From the NCBI RefSeq assembly GCF_025149915.1, contig NZ_CP102278.1, positions 1,038,001 to 1,102,000 on the forward strand: 64,000 bases of DNA. Reading direction: 5' to 3'. The position numbers and the translations under genes are program-made. Shown piece after piece: positions 17,167 through 26,246 of the stretch. A model generated the notes under the pieces. It was not told the origin of the DNA, made no database searches, and worked only from the letters and a program-made list of their open reading frames with translations. The DNA comes from Coprococcus eutactus (GTDB lineage Bacteria; Bacillota; Clostridia; Lachnospirales; Lachnospiraceae). Numbering within the stretch: position 1 is the first letter of the stretch; each line of letters starts with the position of its first letter.

Positions 17167-17195
17167 TTGCATTTTCAGGGTTGATAGTATAGAAT
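17167..17195 (+). promoter_or_regulatory. Candidate dcw cluster promoter (upstream of mraZ)
   Basis: TTGCAT at 17167-17172 and TAGAAT at 17190-17195 with a 17-nt spacer. Downstream, direct GTGG-containing elements at 17205-17211 (AAGTGGG), 17227-17233 (GGTGGTG) and 17234-17242 (AAAAGTGGT) resemble the repeated GTGG boxes bound by MraZ in other bacteria and may be autoregulatory sites. Confidence 0.55.
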
Positions 17196-17356
17196 AATGG
17201 TTACAAGTGGGTGAACTGTGAAACTCGGTGGTGAAAAGTGGTTTTGAAAGCGGTTTTCATCTATAAGGGAAATACGGTATATCCCGGAATACCTACAACA
17301 ATTTGTTGCCGGCTGCTGAGAATATGCGAAAGAACTAAGAAGAGGAGGAGATCTGA

Positions 17357-17806
17357 ATGTCCAGATGCTTATCAGGTGAATATGAACATAAGCTTGATGC
17401 AAAAGGAAGACTGATCATGCCTCTTAAGCTCCGAGCAGAACTTGGCGAGTCGTTTATGGTTACGAAGGGTATTGATAAGTGCCTTTACGTATACAGCAAT
17501 GAAGAGTGGGAAAGCTTCGTGGAGAAGCTGAACAAGCTTCCTATTACGAACAGGACTGCAAGAACATTTAAGAGACGTTTCCTTTCAGGTGCGGTCAAGT
17601 GCGAACCGGATGGACAGGGAAGAATACTTCTTTCTCCAAAACAGAGGGAGTATGCTGAGATTGATAAGGATGTAATAATCATAGGTAATGGAGAGAAGGC
17701 TGAGATCTGGAGCAAAGCTAACTGGGAAGGCGAAGAGAACGTTACTGATGACGAGAGTATGGCAGAACTTGCGGACAAGCTCGATGAGCTTGATTTTAGT
17801 TTTTAA
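17357..17806 (+). CDS. mraZ: Transcriptional regulator and division/cell wall cluster repressor MraZ
   Basis: A 149-residue protein of two SpoVT/AbrB-type swapped-hairpin domains, with GEYEHKLDAKGRLIMPLKLR near the N-terminus and a second DGQGRILLSPKQREYA block at about 77-92. MraZ forms a ring-shaped oligomer that binds GTGG-type direct repeats upstream of its own gene and damps dcw expression. It is the first gene of the dcw cluster here, as is usual. ATG 17357 follows AGAGGAGGAGATCTGA. Confidence 0.96.
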   Translation: MSRCLSGEYEHKLDAKGRLIMPLKLRAELGESFMVTKGIDKCLYVYSNEEWESFVEKLNKLPITNRTARTFKRRFLSGAVKCEPDGQGRILLSPKQREYAEIDKDVIIIGNGEKAEIWSKANWEGEENVTDDESMAELADKLDELDFSF

Positions 17807-17826
17807 GAGAAGAATGGTAGTTGAGT

Positions 17827-18762
17827 ATGGAATTTGCACACAAGTCGGTCTTACTTGAAGAGACCATAGATAATCTGAATATAAAGCCTGACGGCATTTA
17901 TGTGGATGGTACATTGGGGGGTGCCGGGCATTCAGAACAGATTGTCAGAAGGCTTGGTGAAGGCGGAAAACTCATAGGCATTGATCAGGATGAGGATGCA
18001 ATAGCTGCGGCTACGAAGAGACTTGAACCGTATAAGGACAAGGTGACGATAGTCCGAGATAACTATCAGAATTTCAGAAGAATTTTAGATGAACTGAACA
18101 TACAGAAGGTGGACGGGATACTCCTTGATCTGGGGGTATCTTCATATCAACTCGATAATGCGGATAGAGGATTCACATATCGGGTTGATGCTCCACTGGA
18201 TATGAGGATGGACAACAGGCAGTCGAAGACAGCGAAGGATATTGTGAATGAGTATCCGGAAGCGGAACTGTTCAGGATACTCAGGGATTACGGAGAGGAG
18301 CGGTATGCAAAGAGCATTGCGTACCACATATGTAAGTACCGTCAGGATAAAGAGATAGATACGACGGAGGAGCTTAATGACATAATCCGCGGATCAATTC
18401 CGGCAAAGGCGAGGAATGGACAGGGGCATCCTTCAAAACAGACATTTCAGGCTATAAGGATCGAACTCAACAGGGAGCTTGATGTGCTCCGTGATTCGAT
18501 AGATGGAATGATAGCTAGTCTGAATCCTGGAGGAAGGCTGTGTATCATCACATTTCACTCCCTGGAGGACAGAATAGTGAAGACTGCATTCAGAAAGAAT
18601 GAGAATCCATGCATATGTCCGCCAAATTTCCCAGTGTGCACATGCGGAAGAAAGTCCCGCGGCAGGGTTATAACGAGAAAACCTATCATACCGGGGGAGA
18701 GGGAGCTTATAGAGAATTCAAGATCAAAGAGCTCAAAACTCAGGGTGTTTGAGGCTGTTTGA
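17827..18762 (+). CDS. rsmH: 16S rRNA m4C1402 methyltransferase RsmH (MraW)
   Basis: A 311-residue SAM-dependent enzyme that N4-methylates C1402 of 16S rRNA. The SAM-binding loop [11 protein letters not shown] is near the N-terminus (about 25-35), [14 protein letters not shown] follows at about 98-111, and the C-terminal [12 protein letters not shown] and KPIIPGERE blocks are present. The start is placed at ATG 17827; the in-frame TTG at 17821 gives two more residues. It is 20 nt after mraZ in the standard order. Confidence 0.97.
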   Translation: MEFAHKSVLLEETIDNLNIKPDGIYVDGTLGGAGHSEQIVRRLGEGGKLIGIDQDEDAIAAATKRLEPYKDKVTIVRDNYQNFRRILDELNIQKVDGILLDLGVSSYQLDNADRGFTYRVDAPLDMRMDNRQSKTAKDIVNEYPEAELFRILRDYGEERYAKSIAYHICKYRQDKEIDTTEELNDIIRGSIPAKARNGQGHPSKQTFQAIRIELNRELDVLRDSIDGMIASLNPGGRLCIITFHSLEDRIVKTAFRKNENPCICPPNFPVCTCGRKSRGRVITRKPIIPGERELIENSRSKSSKLRVFEAV

Positions 18763-18788
18763 TATATAAATGAAAGAGGCGATATATA

Positions 18789-19331
18789 ATGGCAGATAGA
18801 AGACGCTACACAGAAGGTAGTTCTGCGAGACAATTGAATGAAGCAAACAGAGCAAGACACAGGGCAGAGGGCGAGAGATATATGAGTGGTTCGGCAGCTC
18901 CGGCAATGGTTCCACAGCCACGGAGAAAGCACCAGAAGACATCCCATCTGACAGAAGAAAACAGAAGAAATATAGCAGCGAGAAAAGCTGAGAAGAAAGC
19001 TGTTACAAATGCGCAGATTAGATACACAGCGGGAATGGTGGTAGCGATAGTGATTGCGGTTGCACTTTGCTGTTATCTGCTGAAGCTAATTTCGGACGTG
19101 AGAGTTGCCAAGAACACGGTGGCGGATCTCAAGGAGCAGGTGGCGACACAGCTTGATGAGAACACGGGATATAGCGCAGGTTTGGATTCGATGGTTGACT
19201 TGAATAATATATATGATATTGCAACACAGAAGCTCGGTATGGTATATTCACAGCCGGGACAAACTTTATACTATTCCCAGAATAGTGATGATTATGTAAT
19301 ACAGTACAAGGATGTCCCTGAGGCTAAGTAA
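18789..19331 (+). CDS. ftsL: FtsL-like divisome protein with extended basic N-terminus
   Basis: A 180-residue bitopic protein with one membrane segment at about 79-99, then a short coiled coil (about 103-122) and the DivIC/FtsL-like ending with IATQKLGMVYSQPGQ. Position between rsmH and a class B PBP identifies it as FtsL, which bridges FtsQ/DivIB and the septal synthase. The cytoplasmic part is ~77 residues, much longer than the usual 20-50, and rich in Arg, Glu and Ala. ATG 18789 follows GAGGCGATATATA. Sequence similarity among FtsL proteins is low, so the name rests partly on context. Confidence 0.85.
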   Translation: MADRRRYTEGSSARQLNEANRARHRAEGERYMSGSAAPAMVPQPRRKHQKTSHLTEENRRNIAARKAEKKAVTNAQIRYTAGMVVAIVIAVALCCYLLKLISDVRVAKNTVADLKEQVATQLDENTGYSAGLDSMVDLNNIYDIATQKLGMVYSQPGQTLYYSQNSDDYVIQYKDVPEAK

Positions 19332-19372
19332 ACCTCAGGGATAATTTTTTGAGGAAGAGGTGGTAAGTACAG

Positions 19373-21817
19373 ATGTCAGCTAGGTCAAAATCATTTTTGG
19401 AAGGAATGAGAAAGAAAAGCAGCTGGGCTGTAATAGTGTTGATTATAGCCATGGTGATATTTATAATACGAGTACTCCAGATAAATATAAAAAATGGAAA
19501 AGAGTATTCTGAGGCGGTTGTTCTGCAGGAGAATTATGAATCGTCAACTATACCCTACGAGAGGGGCGAGATCCTGGACAGAAACGGCAATGTCCTGGCA
19601 AACAGTGAAAAGACATACAGTCTGATAATAGAACCTAATAACATAAGACTGAAAGATGAATACCTGACAGCGACAAGGGCAGCCATACTTAAGTTCTTTG
19701 ATATATCTGAAGAAAAACTTGATGAGAAACTGGCAATTGAAGGAGATTATGGGTATTATCAGAATATAGTTCAGGATCTTTCGTACGACAAAGTAAGAGA
19801 ATTTGAAAATTACTGTAAGACGGATGAGGGAGATAATGTTGTTGGAGTTTATTTTGAAACGAAATACAAGAGAAATTATCCAAATGGAACTTTGGCATGT
19901 CATGTTCTCGGTTACACAGTTGACGGAAATGTGGGTCAGTATGGCATCGAGGGATATTACAACGATGAACTGAACGGAGTTGATGGAAAATCATATAGCT
20001 ACATGTCCGGAACTGACGGTATGGCATCAGAGACCGTGCCTGCGCAGAACGGAGAGACAATAGTATCTACTCTGGATATGAATATCCAGAAGATAATAGA
20101 GGATAATATATCTGAGTATATGCAGAATACTGGAGCGAAGCAGATAGGAATCATTGCCATGGATCCAAACAACGGAGAAGTGCTGGGAATGGCAAGCTCA
20201 CGTGTGTACGATCCAAATGACGCTTCAAATCTGCAGGCGCTGAAGGATAAGATAGTTCCGATTACCCAGGAGGTGGAGGTGGATGGAGCCGATGAGACTG
20301 CAGACAGTCTTATATCGGTAGAGAAGTCCACGGAGAAATCTACAGAAGGGGTATATCTTGAGGGGTCAGATAACAAGAAGAAGGCAGAGAAGTCTGAGGG
20401 AAAATCTACAGAGAGCACCACTGAAAGCAGTACGGATGATGATGATGAATCATCTTCGGAAAATCAGACAACCGAGGAGAAGAAAAATGTTAAGACGGAG
20501 GAGGTCGATTATGACTTCTCGGCCATGACAGACGAGGAATTTAAGGACACGGTAAGCCATTTCACAAAAGAACAGAAGACGGAGGCTCTGAATTATCTCT
20601 GGCAGAATTATTGTATAAGTGATGCACTCGAACCTGGTTCAACATACAAGGCATTTACCATAGCAGGAGCTATGGAGGATGGTGTTATATCAGATGGCGA
20701 TGAATTTTACTGCGATGGTTCACAGACTCCGGTTGAAGGGGAGTCTCCGGTATACTGTAGTTACAGGGCCGGACATGGAACAGTGGATGTAAAAAGAGCG
20801 CTTGCTGTATCATGCAATGATGCGCTTATGCAGATAGCCGAGAAGGAGGGACCGGAGACGTTTGACAAGTACCAGGAGATATTCAACATAGGCTCTAAGA
20901 CCGGAATAGATCTCCAGGGAGAGACCACAGGAATCAAGTACAGTGCAAAATATCTTCACCCTATGGAGCTTGCGACATCCTCATTTGGACAGGGTGTTAC
21001 AACATCCATGATACAGATGGCAGCAGGTTTCTGCTCAGTAATCAACGGTGGAAATTATTATGTGCCACATGTGGTAAAGCGGCTTCTGGATGATGATGGA
21101 AATGTTGTACAGGATATTGAACCAGTATTGGTGAGAAAAACGATATCAAAAGGTGTCTCCGATTATCTCAGAACATACCTTCAGGCGGTAGTTGAAGAGG
21201 GAACTGGATACGCCGCAGGTGTAGAAGGATATACCATTGGAGGTAAGACTGGTACAGCGGAGAAGCTGCCTAGAGGAAATGGAAACTATGTTCTTTCGTT
21301 TATAGGATTTACCCCGGTTGAAGATCCTCAGATCATGCTCTATGTAGTTGTCGATGAGCCTAATGTTGAGGACCAGGAAGGATCGGGAGCCGGTGCAAAG
21401 CTTTTTAGTCAGGTTATGGAGGATCTCCTCCCATATCTCAATGTATATGCAACAAACTCTGATGACGTATCTTATGACGGAACAGATGAGGCTGTTTCTG
21501 CAGATGATGAGACAGTTACAGAGGACGATACAGAGGCAGATATATCATCAGATGATGCAGTGGTAGATGACGGAACGGATGATTCCTACACTGACGATAC
21601 ATCGGATGGAGATTCATCTTACACGGATGACGGTTATATTGACGATTCATCAGGTGATGGCGCATATACGGATGATTCATCGGAAGGTGACTCCTACACA
21701 GATGATACACCGGATTACAGCGCGGATGACTCGTATTCAGATGATAGCTATACAGATGATACCACGACATATGATGAAGATACCGGTGGTGTGGCGGATT
21801 ATTCAGATGGAGAATGA
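19373..21817 (+). CDS. Class B penicillin-binding protein (FtsI/PBP2B-like) with insertion and acidic tail
   Basis: An 814-residue septal transpeptidase. After a membrane anchor (about 17-36) come the dimerisation domain (ERGEILDRNGNVLANS at about 64) and the transpeptidase domain. The active-site motifs are S423-T-Y-K426, S480-C-N482 and K625-T-G-T628, all intact. Two features are odd. A ~100-residue Ser/Thr/Glu-rich insertion (about 300-390) lies just before the catalytic serine region, and a ~120-residue Asp/Ser/Tyr/Thr tail (from about 693) repeats SYTDD-like units. No PASTA domains are seen. It follows ftsL by 41 nt. It probably makes septal peptidoglycan with the FtsW homologue at 26247. 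Confidence 0.93.
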   Translation: MSARSKSFLEGMRKKSSWAVIVLIIAMVIFIIRVLQINIKNGKEYSEAVVLQENYESSTIPYERGEILDRNGNVLANSEKTYSLIIEPNNIRLKDEYLTATRAAILKFFDISEEKLDEKLAIEGDYGYYQNIVQDLSYDKVREFENYCKTDEGDNVVGVYFETKYKRNYPNGTLACHVLGYTVDGNVGQYGIEGYYNDELNGVDGKSYSYMSGTDGMASETVPAQNGETIVSTLDMNIQKIIEDNISEYMQNTGAKQIGIIAMDPNNGEVLGMASSRVYDPNDASNLQALKDKIVPITQEVEVDGADETADSLISVEKSTEKSTEGVYLEGSDNKKKAEKSEGKSTESTTESSTDDDDESSSENQTTEEKKNVKTEEVDYDFSAMTDEEFKDTVSHFTKEQKTEALNYLWQNYCISDALEPGSTYKAFTIAGAMEDGVISDGDEFYCDGSQTPVEGESPVYCSYRAGHGTVDVKRALAVSCNDALMQIAEKEGPETFDKYQEIFNIGSKTGIDLQGETTGIKYSAKYLHPMELATSSFGQGVTTSMIQMAAGFCSVINGGNYYVPHVVKRLLDDDGNVVQDIEPVLVRKTISKGVSDYLRTYLQAVVEEGTGYAAGVEGYTIGGKTGTAEKLPRGNGNYVLSFIGFTPVEDPQIMLYVVVDEPNVEDQEGSGAGAKLFSQVMEDLLPYLNVYATNSDDVSYDGTDEAVSADDETVTEDDTEADISSDDAVVDDGTDDSYTDDTSDGDSSYTDDGYIDDSSGDGAYTDDSSEGDSYTDDTPDYSADDSYSDDSYTDDTTTYDEDTGGVADYSDGE

Positions 21818-21835
21818 TCTTATCAAATATATATT

Positions 21836-21882
21836 AAACAGCCCATGGATATAAGATATAAACGTATCCATGGGCTGTTTTT
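21836..21882 (+). terminator. Intrinsic terminator inside the dcw cluster
   Basis: AAACAGCCCATGGATA pairs with TATCCATGGGCTGTTTTT, followed by GTGG. It lies between the two PBP genes, so the downstream half of the cluster needs read-through or its own promoter. Confidence 0.85.
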
Positions 21883-21930
21883 GTGGTTTGAGGAATAGAA
21901 CAGAGATAACAGTAATACTATAGTAAAAAA

Positions 21931-23760
21931 ATGCAGGACGATCGAGTGAAAGTATATAGCTACAACAGACGGAGGATAAAATATATATTTGTTATGGTGT
22001 GCATAGCTGCTACGGTTATAATCGGTAGACTGGCATACATAATGGTCTTAAAGGCTAAATACTATAGTGAGCGGGCGGATAATCTTCACGAGCGTGAGAG
22101 AAGTATAAAAGCACCCCGAGGCAGGATATACGACAGAAATGGAAATATACTTGCGGACAACAGGGCAGTATGTTCGGTGTCCGTCATACATAGCCAGATA
22201 GAAGATGAGGAGGCGGTCATAGATCTGCTGGAGAAGTATCTGGATAAATCTCCGGAGGAGATCAGGAAAAAGGTGACAAAGGTATCGTCCAGGGAGATCA
22301 TAGCGGTAAATGTCAGCGAGGAGACAGGTGACATGATAAGAGCTGCGGCACTGCCGGGGATCAAGGTGGATGAGGATTACAAGAGAAATTATCCGTATGA
22401 TGAACTGGCATCCAAGATGCTCGGATTCACAGGCGCGGATAATCAGGGAATACTCGGACTTGAGGTGTCTTACGACAGCGTGCTAACCGGAGTTCCCGGA
22501 AGTATAAATGCCGTTACGGATGCGCGGGGAATAGAACTTGCGGAATACGCGGAGACGAGAAATGATCCGATTCCAGGCGATGACCTTGTGACAACGATAG
22601 ATATTAATATACAGAAGTATGCAACCCAGGCGGCATACAAAGTCATGACTGAAAAGAATGCGAACAGGGTGTGCGTGCTGGTCATGAATCCACAAAATGG
22701 TGAGATATATGCCATGGTCGATGCGCCAGAATACAATCTCAACAAACCATTTGAACTGATAAATGACGGTGAAAAGTCAGCGGAGAGCACAGAGAATGGC
22801 ATAGAAAAAGACACAGATGCACGAAAAGAGGAGGCAAATGATCAAGCTTCGGGCAATATACATACTGTCATGAGTCAGATGGATAAGCTCAATAATATGT
22901 GGAGAAATTATCTTATAAGTGATACATATGAACCGGGATCCACGGCAAAGATGATCACTCTCACGGCGGCTCTTGAGACTGGGGCTGTGGATAAGAGCAA
23001 TTCGTTTTACTGCCCCGGATACAGGATAGTTGAGGATCGACGGATAAGGTGCAGCAAGACAACAGGGCATGGAAGCCAGACTCTTGAACAGGCTCTCATG
23101 AATTCCTGTAATCCTGCATTTATGGATATAGGGGAGAGGACAGGAGTGGATGGTCTGTACGAGTACTATCACAAGCTAGGACTCTTTGATAGGTGTGGTA
23201 TAGATCTTCCAGGTGAGGCAAATTCCATAATGCATAAAAAGGAAAATGTTGGACCGGTGGAGCTTGCAACGATCTCGTTTGGACAGTCGTTTCAGGTGAC
23301 GCCTATACAGTTTATGTCCGCTGTGGCTTCAGTCATAAATGGCGGTTACAGCATAACTCCGCACATAGGACAGAAGGTGATGGATAGCGAGACAGGGGAG
23401 ACAAGTGTGTTGGGATTTGAAGAGAAAAAACAGGTTATAAGTGAGAACACTTCGCTTCAGATGCGGGAAATGCTCGAGAAAGTGGTTGCAGAAGGCGGCG
23501 GTTCAAAATGTGCCATAGAGGGCTACAGGATAGGTGGTAAGACTGCTACAAGTGAGAAGCTGCCGAGAGGTACAGGAAGATATATTTCATCATTTATAGG
23601 ATTTGCTCCGGCTGATAATCCGGTTGTTATGGCAGCCGTACTGATAGACGAGCCGGAGGGAACTTATTACGGTGGAACCATTGCTGCTCCGGTGGTGAGG
23701 GATATATTTTTGAACATTCTTCCCTATTTGGGAATTGACAAAGTATCAAATGAGTATTAA
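21931..23760 (+). CDS. Second class B penicillin-binding protein (SpoVD/FtsI-like), KTAT variant
   Basis: A 609-residue transpeptidase paralogous to the preceding gene, with a membrane anchor (about 16-36), dimerisation domain (APRGRIYDRNGNILADN) and transpeptidase domain. Active-site motifs are S337-T-A-K340 and S392-C-N394, but the third motif reads K537-T-A-T540 where KTGT is standard. No PASTA domain is present. Position in the dcw cluster next to the first PBP recalls the pbpB-spoVD pair of Bacillus, where the second enzyme builds spore cortex. That role is an inference. ATG 21931 has no clear ribosome site; GTG 21946 is an alternative start. Confidence 0.9.
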   Translation: MQDDRVKVYSYNRRRIKYIFVMVCIAATVIIGRLAYIMVLKAKYYSERADNLHERERSIKAPRGRIYDRNGNILADNRAVCSVSVIHSQIEDEEAVIDLLEKYLDKSPEEIRKKVTKVSSREIIAVNVSEETGDMIRAAALPGIKVDEDYKRNYPYDELASKMLGFTGADNQGILGLEVSYDSVLTGVPGSINAVTDARGIELAEYAETRNDPIPGDDLVTTIDINIQKYATQAAYKVMTEKNANRVCVLVMNPQNGEIYAMVDAPEYNLNKPFELINDGEKSAESTENGIEKDTDARKEEANDQASGNIHTVMSQMDKLNNMWRNYLISDTYEPGSTAKMITLTAALETGAVDKSNSFYCPGYRIVEDRRIRCSKTTGHGSQTLEQALMNSCNPAFMDIGERTGVDGLYEYYHKLGLFDRCGIDLPGEANSIMHKKENVGPVELATISFGQSFQVTPIQFMSAVASVINGGYSITPHIGQKVMDSETGETSVLGFEEKKQVISENTSLQMREMLEKVVAEGGGSKCAIEGYRIGGKTATSEKLPRGTGRYISSFIGFAPADNPVVMAAVLIDEPEGTYYGGTIAAPVVRDIFLNILPYLGIDKVSNEY

Positions 23761-23830
23761 ATTTATGACAGTCTGAAAACAGTAAAAGAAATACATAGTC
23801 CATGATGTGTGGACAGGTAAGGAGTACAAA

Positions 23831-24790
23831 ATGAATTTAGATTTAAAGATTATTTTACCGGTAGTGATCGCGTTCTGCATCAGCGTAGTGTTATGTCCAA
23901 TAGTGATTCCATTTTTGAAGAAACTGAAGTTTGGACAGTTTGTCAGGGATGATGGTCCGCAGGCACATCTCAAAAAAGCAGGTACACCTACAATGGGTGG
24001 ACTTATCATACTGCTTTCATTTACGATCACAACTCTTATATATATGAAAGATTACCCTGATGTTCTTCCAGTTCTTTTTGTAACTCTGGGATTTGGACTG
24101 ATAGGATTTATAGATGATTATATCAAGGTTGTAATGAAGAGATCCATGGGTCTCCGTGCATGGCAGAAGATGCTGGGACAGATAGTAGTAACAGGTGTAT
24201 TTGCATATTATGTAGAGAAGTATTCAACAATTAACAATGAACTTATAATACCATTTGTGGGCAAGACAATTCAGCTTAACAGTGTACTTTATGTTGTACT
24301 GTTATTCTTTATAGTGCTTGGAACTGTAAACGGTGCAAACTTTACTGATGGACTTGACGGTCTTGCTTCGTCAGTCACAGTTCTCATTGCGACATTCTTT
24401 GCGGTTGTTGCAGTCGGAACAGGTTCAGGTGTTGCACCTGTGTCATGTGCTGCAGTTGGAAGCCTTCTCGGATTTTTGGTATACAATGTATATCCGGCAA
24501 AGGTGTTCATGGGTGATACAGGTTCATTGGCACTTGGAGGATTTGTTGCTTCTACAGCTTACATGCTCAAGATGCCGATATTCATAGTGATTATAGCATT
24601 TATATACTTCCTTGAGGTATTGTCAGTTATAATACAGGTTGTATCATTTAAGCTTACAGGAAAGAGAGTGTTCAGAATGGCACCAATACACCATCATTTT
24701 GAGCTTGGCGGATGGCCGGAGTCAAAGGTTGTTGCCATATTCTCTATCGTGACAGCAGTACTCTGCGTTGTGGGACTTCTGGCACTTTAA
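23831..24790 (+). CDS. mraY: Phospho-N-acetylmuramoyl-pentapeptide-transferase MraY
   Basis: A 319-residue polytopic enzyme that attaches phospho-MurNAc-pentapeptide to undecaprenyl phosphate, making lipid I at the inner face of the membrane. Diagnostic blocks are DDGPQAHLKKAGTPTMGG, GFIDDYIK, NGANFTDGLDGLA, MGDTGSLALGG and PIHHHFE. ATG 23831 follows TAAGGAGTACAAA; an in-frame GTG at 23807 is less likely. It is the first lipid-cycle gene of the cluster and is followed by murD. Confidence 0.97.
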   Translation: MNLDLKIILPVVIAFCISVVLCPIVIPFLKKLKFGQFVRDDGPQAHLKKAGTPTMGGLIILLSFTITTLIYMKDYPDVLPVLFVTLGFGLIGFIDDYIKVVMKRSMGLRAWQKMLGQIVVTGVFAYYVEKYSTINNELIIPFVGKTIQLNSVLYVVLLFFIVLGTVNGANFTDGLDGLASSVTVLIATFFAVVAVGTGSGVAPVSCAAVGSLLGFLVYNVYPAKVFMGDTGSLALGGFVASTAYMLKMPIFIVIIAFIYFLEVLSVIIQVVSFKLTGKRVFRMAPIHHHFELGGWPESKVVAIFSIVTAVLCVVGLLAL

Positions 24791-24850
24791 TGGATTTAGA
24801 TAGCTTTAATATAGTCATATATAGTTCTATATAGCCATAGAAAGGAGAAA

Positions 24851-24869
24851 GTGGCGTAGATTACGCCAT
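24851..24869 (+). promoter_or_regulatory. Hairpin between ribosome site and start codon of murD
   Basis: GGCGTA-GAT-TACGCC (24853-24867) forms a 6-bp stem directly between AAAGGAGAAA (24841-24850) and ATG 24868. Without the hairpin the ribosome site is about 20 nt from the start. Folding would bring them to a normal distance or, if extended into the A of the start codon, hide the start. Confidence 0.45.
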
Positions 24870-26241
24870 GGTGAAGATTATGGAGATAAAGACAGCAATA
24901 GTAGCAGGAACAGGAAAAAGTGGAATCAGTGCGACGAAGCTCCTGATAAATCATGGAGTTTCGGTATATCTGTTTGATGAGAACAAGGACAGAGATATAG
25001 ATAAGATAAAGGAGTCAGTGGATAATTCGGAGCTTGTAAATGTTGTTCTGGGTGAACTTAGCGAGGAAGCACTTTCGGCATCGCAGCTCATGGTCATAAG
25101 CCCTGGAATACCGGTTGACGCTCCGTTCACAGACATAGTCAGAAATGCTGGAATACCTATCTGGAGTGAGATAGAACTTGCATATCATTATGGCAAGGGC
25201 AAGATAGCAGCAATAACCGGAACAAATGGCAAGACAACAACGACAGCTCTTGTGGGCGAGATAGTAAAGGCATACAATGCCAGCACGATAGTTGTTGGAA
25301 ACATAGGAATCCCTTACACTGAACTGTGTGATACAACAAATGAGGATTCTGACACAGTAGCAGAGATAAGCAGCTTCCAGCTTGAGACAGTCATAGATTT
25401 CCATCCGAATGTGAGTGCCATTCTGAATCTCACACCGGACCATCTGAACAGACATTATACATTTGAGAATTACGGCAATGTAAAATTCTCAATAACCAAG
25501 AACCAGACCATGGATGATGTGACAGTTCTCAACTATGATGACGAGCATACAAGAGCCATGGGTGAGAAAGCAAAATCCCACGTCCGTGTCGTATATTTCA
25601 GCAGACTGGAAAAGCCTGCCGGCGGTGTGTATGTTGAGGATGGAAATATAGTGCTTGAGGACGGAGACAAGAAGATAAATGTGCTTGCACTCAGTGATCT
25701 TAAGCTTCTCGGAGCACATAATGTTGAGAATGTGCTTGCAGCGGTTGGAATCTCATACTACATGGGAGTACCAGTTGATGTCATAAGAAATGTGGCAACA
25801 TCATTTAAGGCAGTTGAGCATAGAATAGAGTATGTTGATACTATAAACGGTGTTGCATATTATAATGATTCAAAGGGAACGAACCCTGATGCGGCCATCA
25901 AGGGTATTCAGGCTATGGTATCACCTACATATCTAATCGGTGGCGGATATGATAAGGGTTCAGAGTATGATGAGTGGATAGAGGCATTTGGTGGAAAGGT
26001 GAAGTGCCTCGTACTTATAGGACAGACAGCACAGAAGATAGCAGACTGTGCAAAGAGACATGGTTTCAATTCCATAGTGTTTGAGGAGAACCTTCAGGAA
26101 GCAGTGGCGTACTGCCATGAAAATGCAGTTGATGGTGATGCGGTGCTTCTCTCGCCTGCATGTGCAAGCTGGGGACAGTTCAAGAACTATGAGGAGCGTG
26201 GAACTAAGTTCAAGGATTATGTAAGAAGCTATAAGGAGTGA
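24868..26241 (+). CDS. murD: UDP-N-acetylmuramoyl-L-alanine--D-glutamate ligase MurD
   Basis: A 457-residue ATP-dependent Mur ligase that adds D-glutamate to UDP-MurNAc-L-alanine in the cytoplasm. The N-terminal nucleotide-binding fold starts AGTGKSGISATKLL, the ATP loop is GTNGKTTTTALVG (about 116-128), and the C-terminal domain includes VEHRIEYVDTINGVAYYNDSKGTNPDA-type sequence. Start at ATG 24868 (or 24880); the ribosome site is separated from it by a small hairpin. Length is typical. murG and the other mur ligase genes are not nearby. Confidence 0.96.
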   Translation: MVKIMEIKTAIVAGTGKSGISATKLLINHGVSVYLFDENKDRDIDKIKESVDNSELVNVVLGELSEEALSASQLMVISPGIPVDAPFTDIVRNAGIPIWSEIELAYHYGKGKIAAITGTNGKTTTTALVGEIVKAYNASTIVVGNIGIPYTELCDTTNEDSDTVAEISSFQLETVIDFHPNVSAILNLTPDHLNRHYTFENYGNVKFSITKNQTMDDVTVLNYDDEHTRAMGEKAKSHVRVVYFSRLEKPAGGVYVEDGNIVLEDGDKKINVLALSDLKLLGAHNVENVLAAVGISYYMGVPVDVIRNVATSFKAVEHRIEYVDTINGVAYYNDSKGTNPDAAIKGIQAMVSPTYLIGGGYDKGSEYDEWIEAFGGKVKCLVLIGQTAQKIADCAKRHGFNSIVFEENLQEAVAYCHENAVDGDAVLLSPACASWGQFKNYEERGTKFKDYVRSYKE

Positions 26242-26246
26242 TATGA

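Noticed and set aside
21567..21854. Met/Thr-rich frames overlapping the PBP tail
   Set aside because: They arise from the repeated GAT/ACA codons of the acidic tail in another phase.
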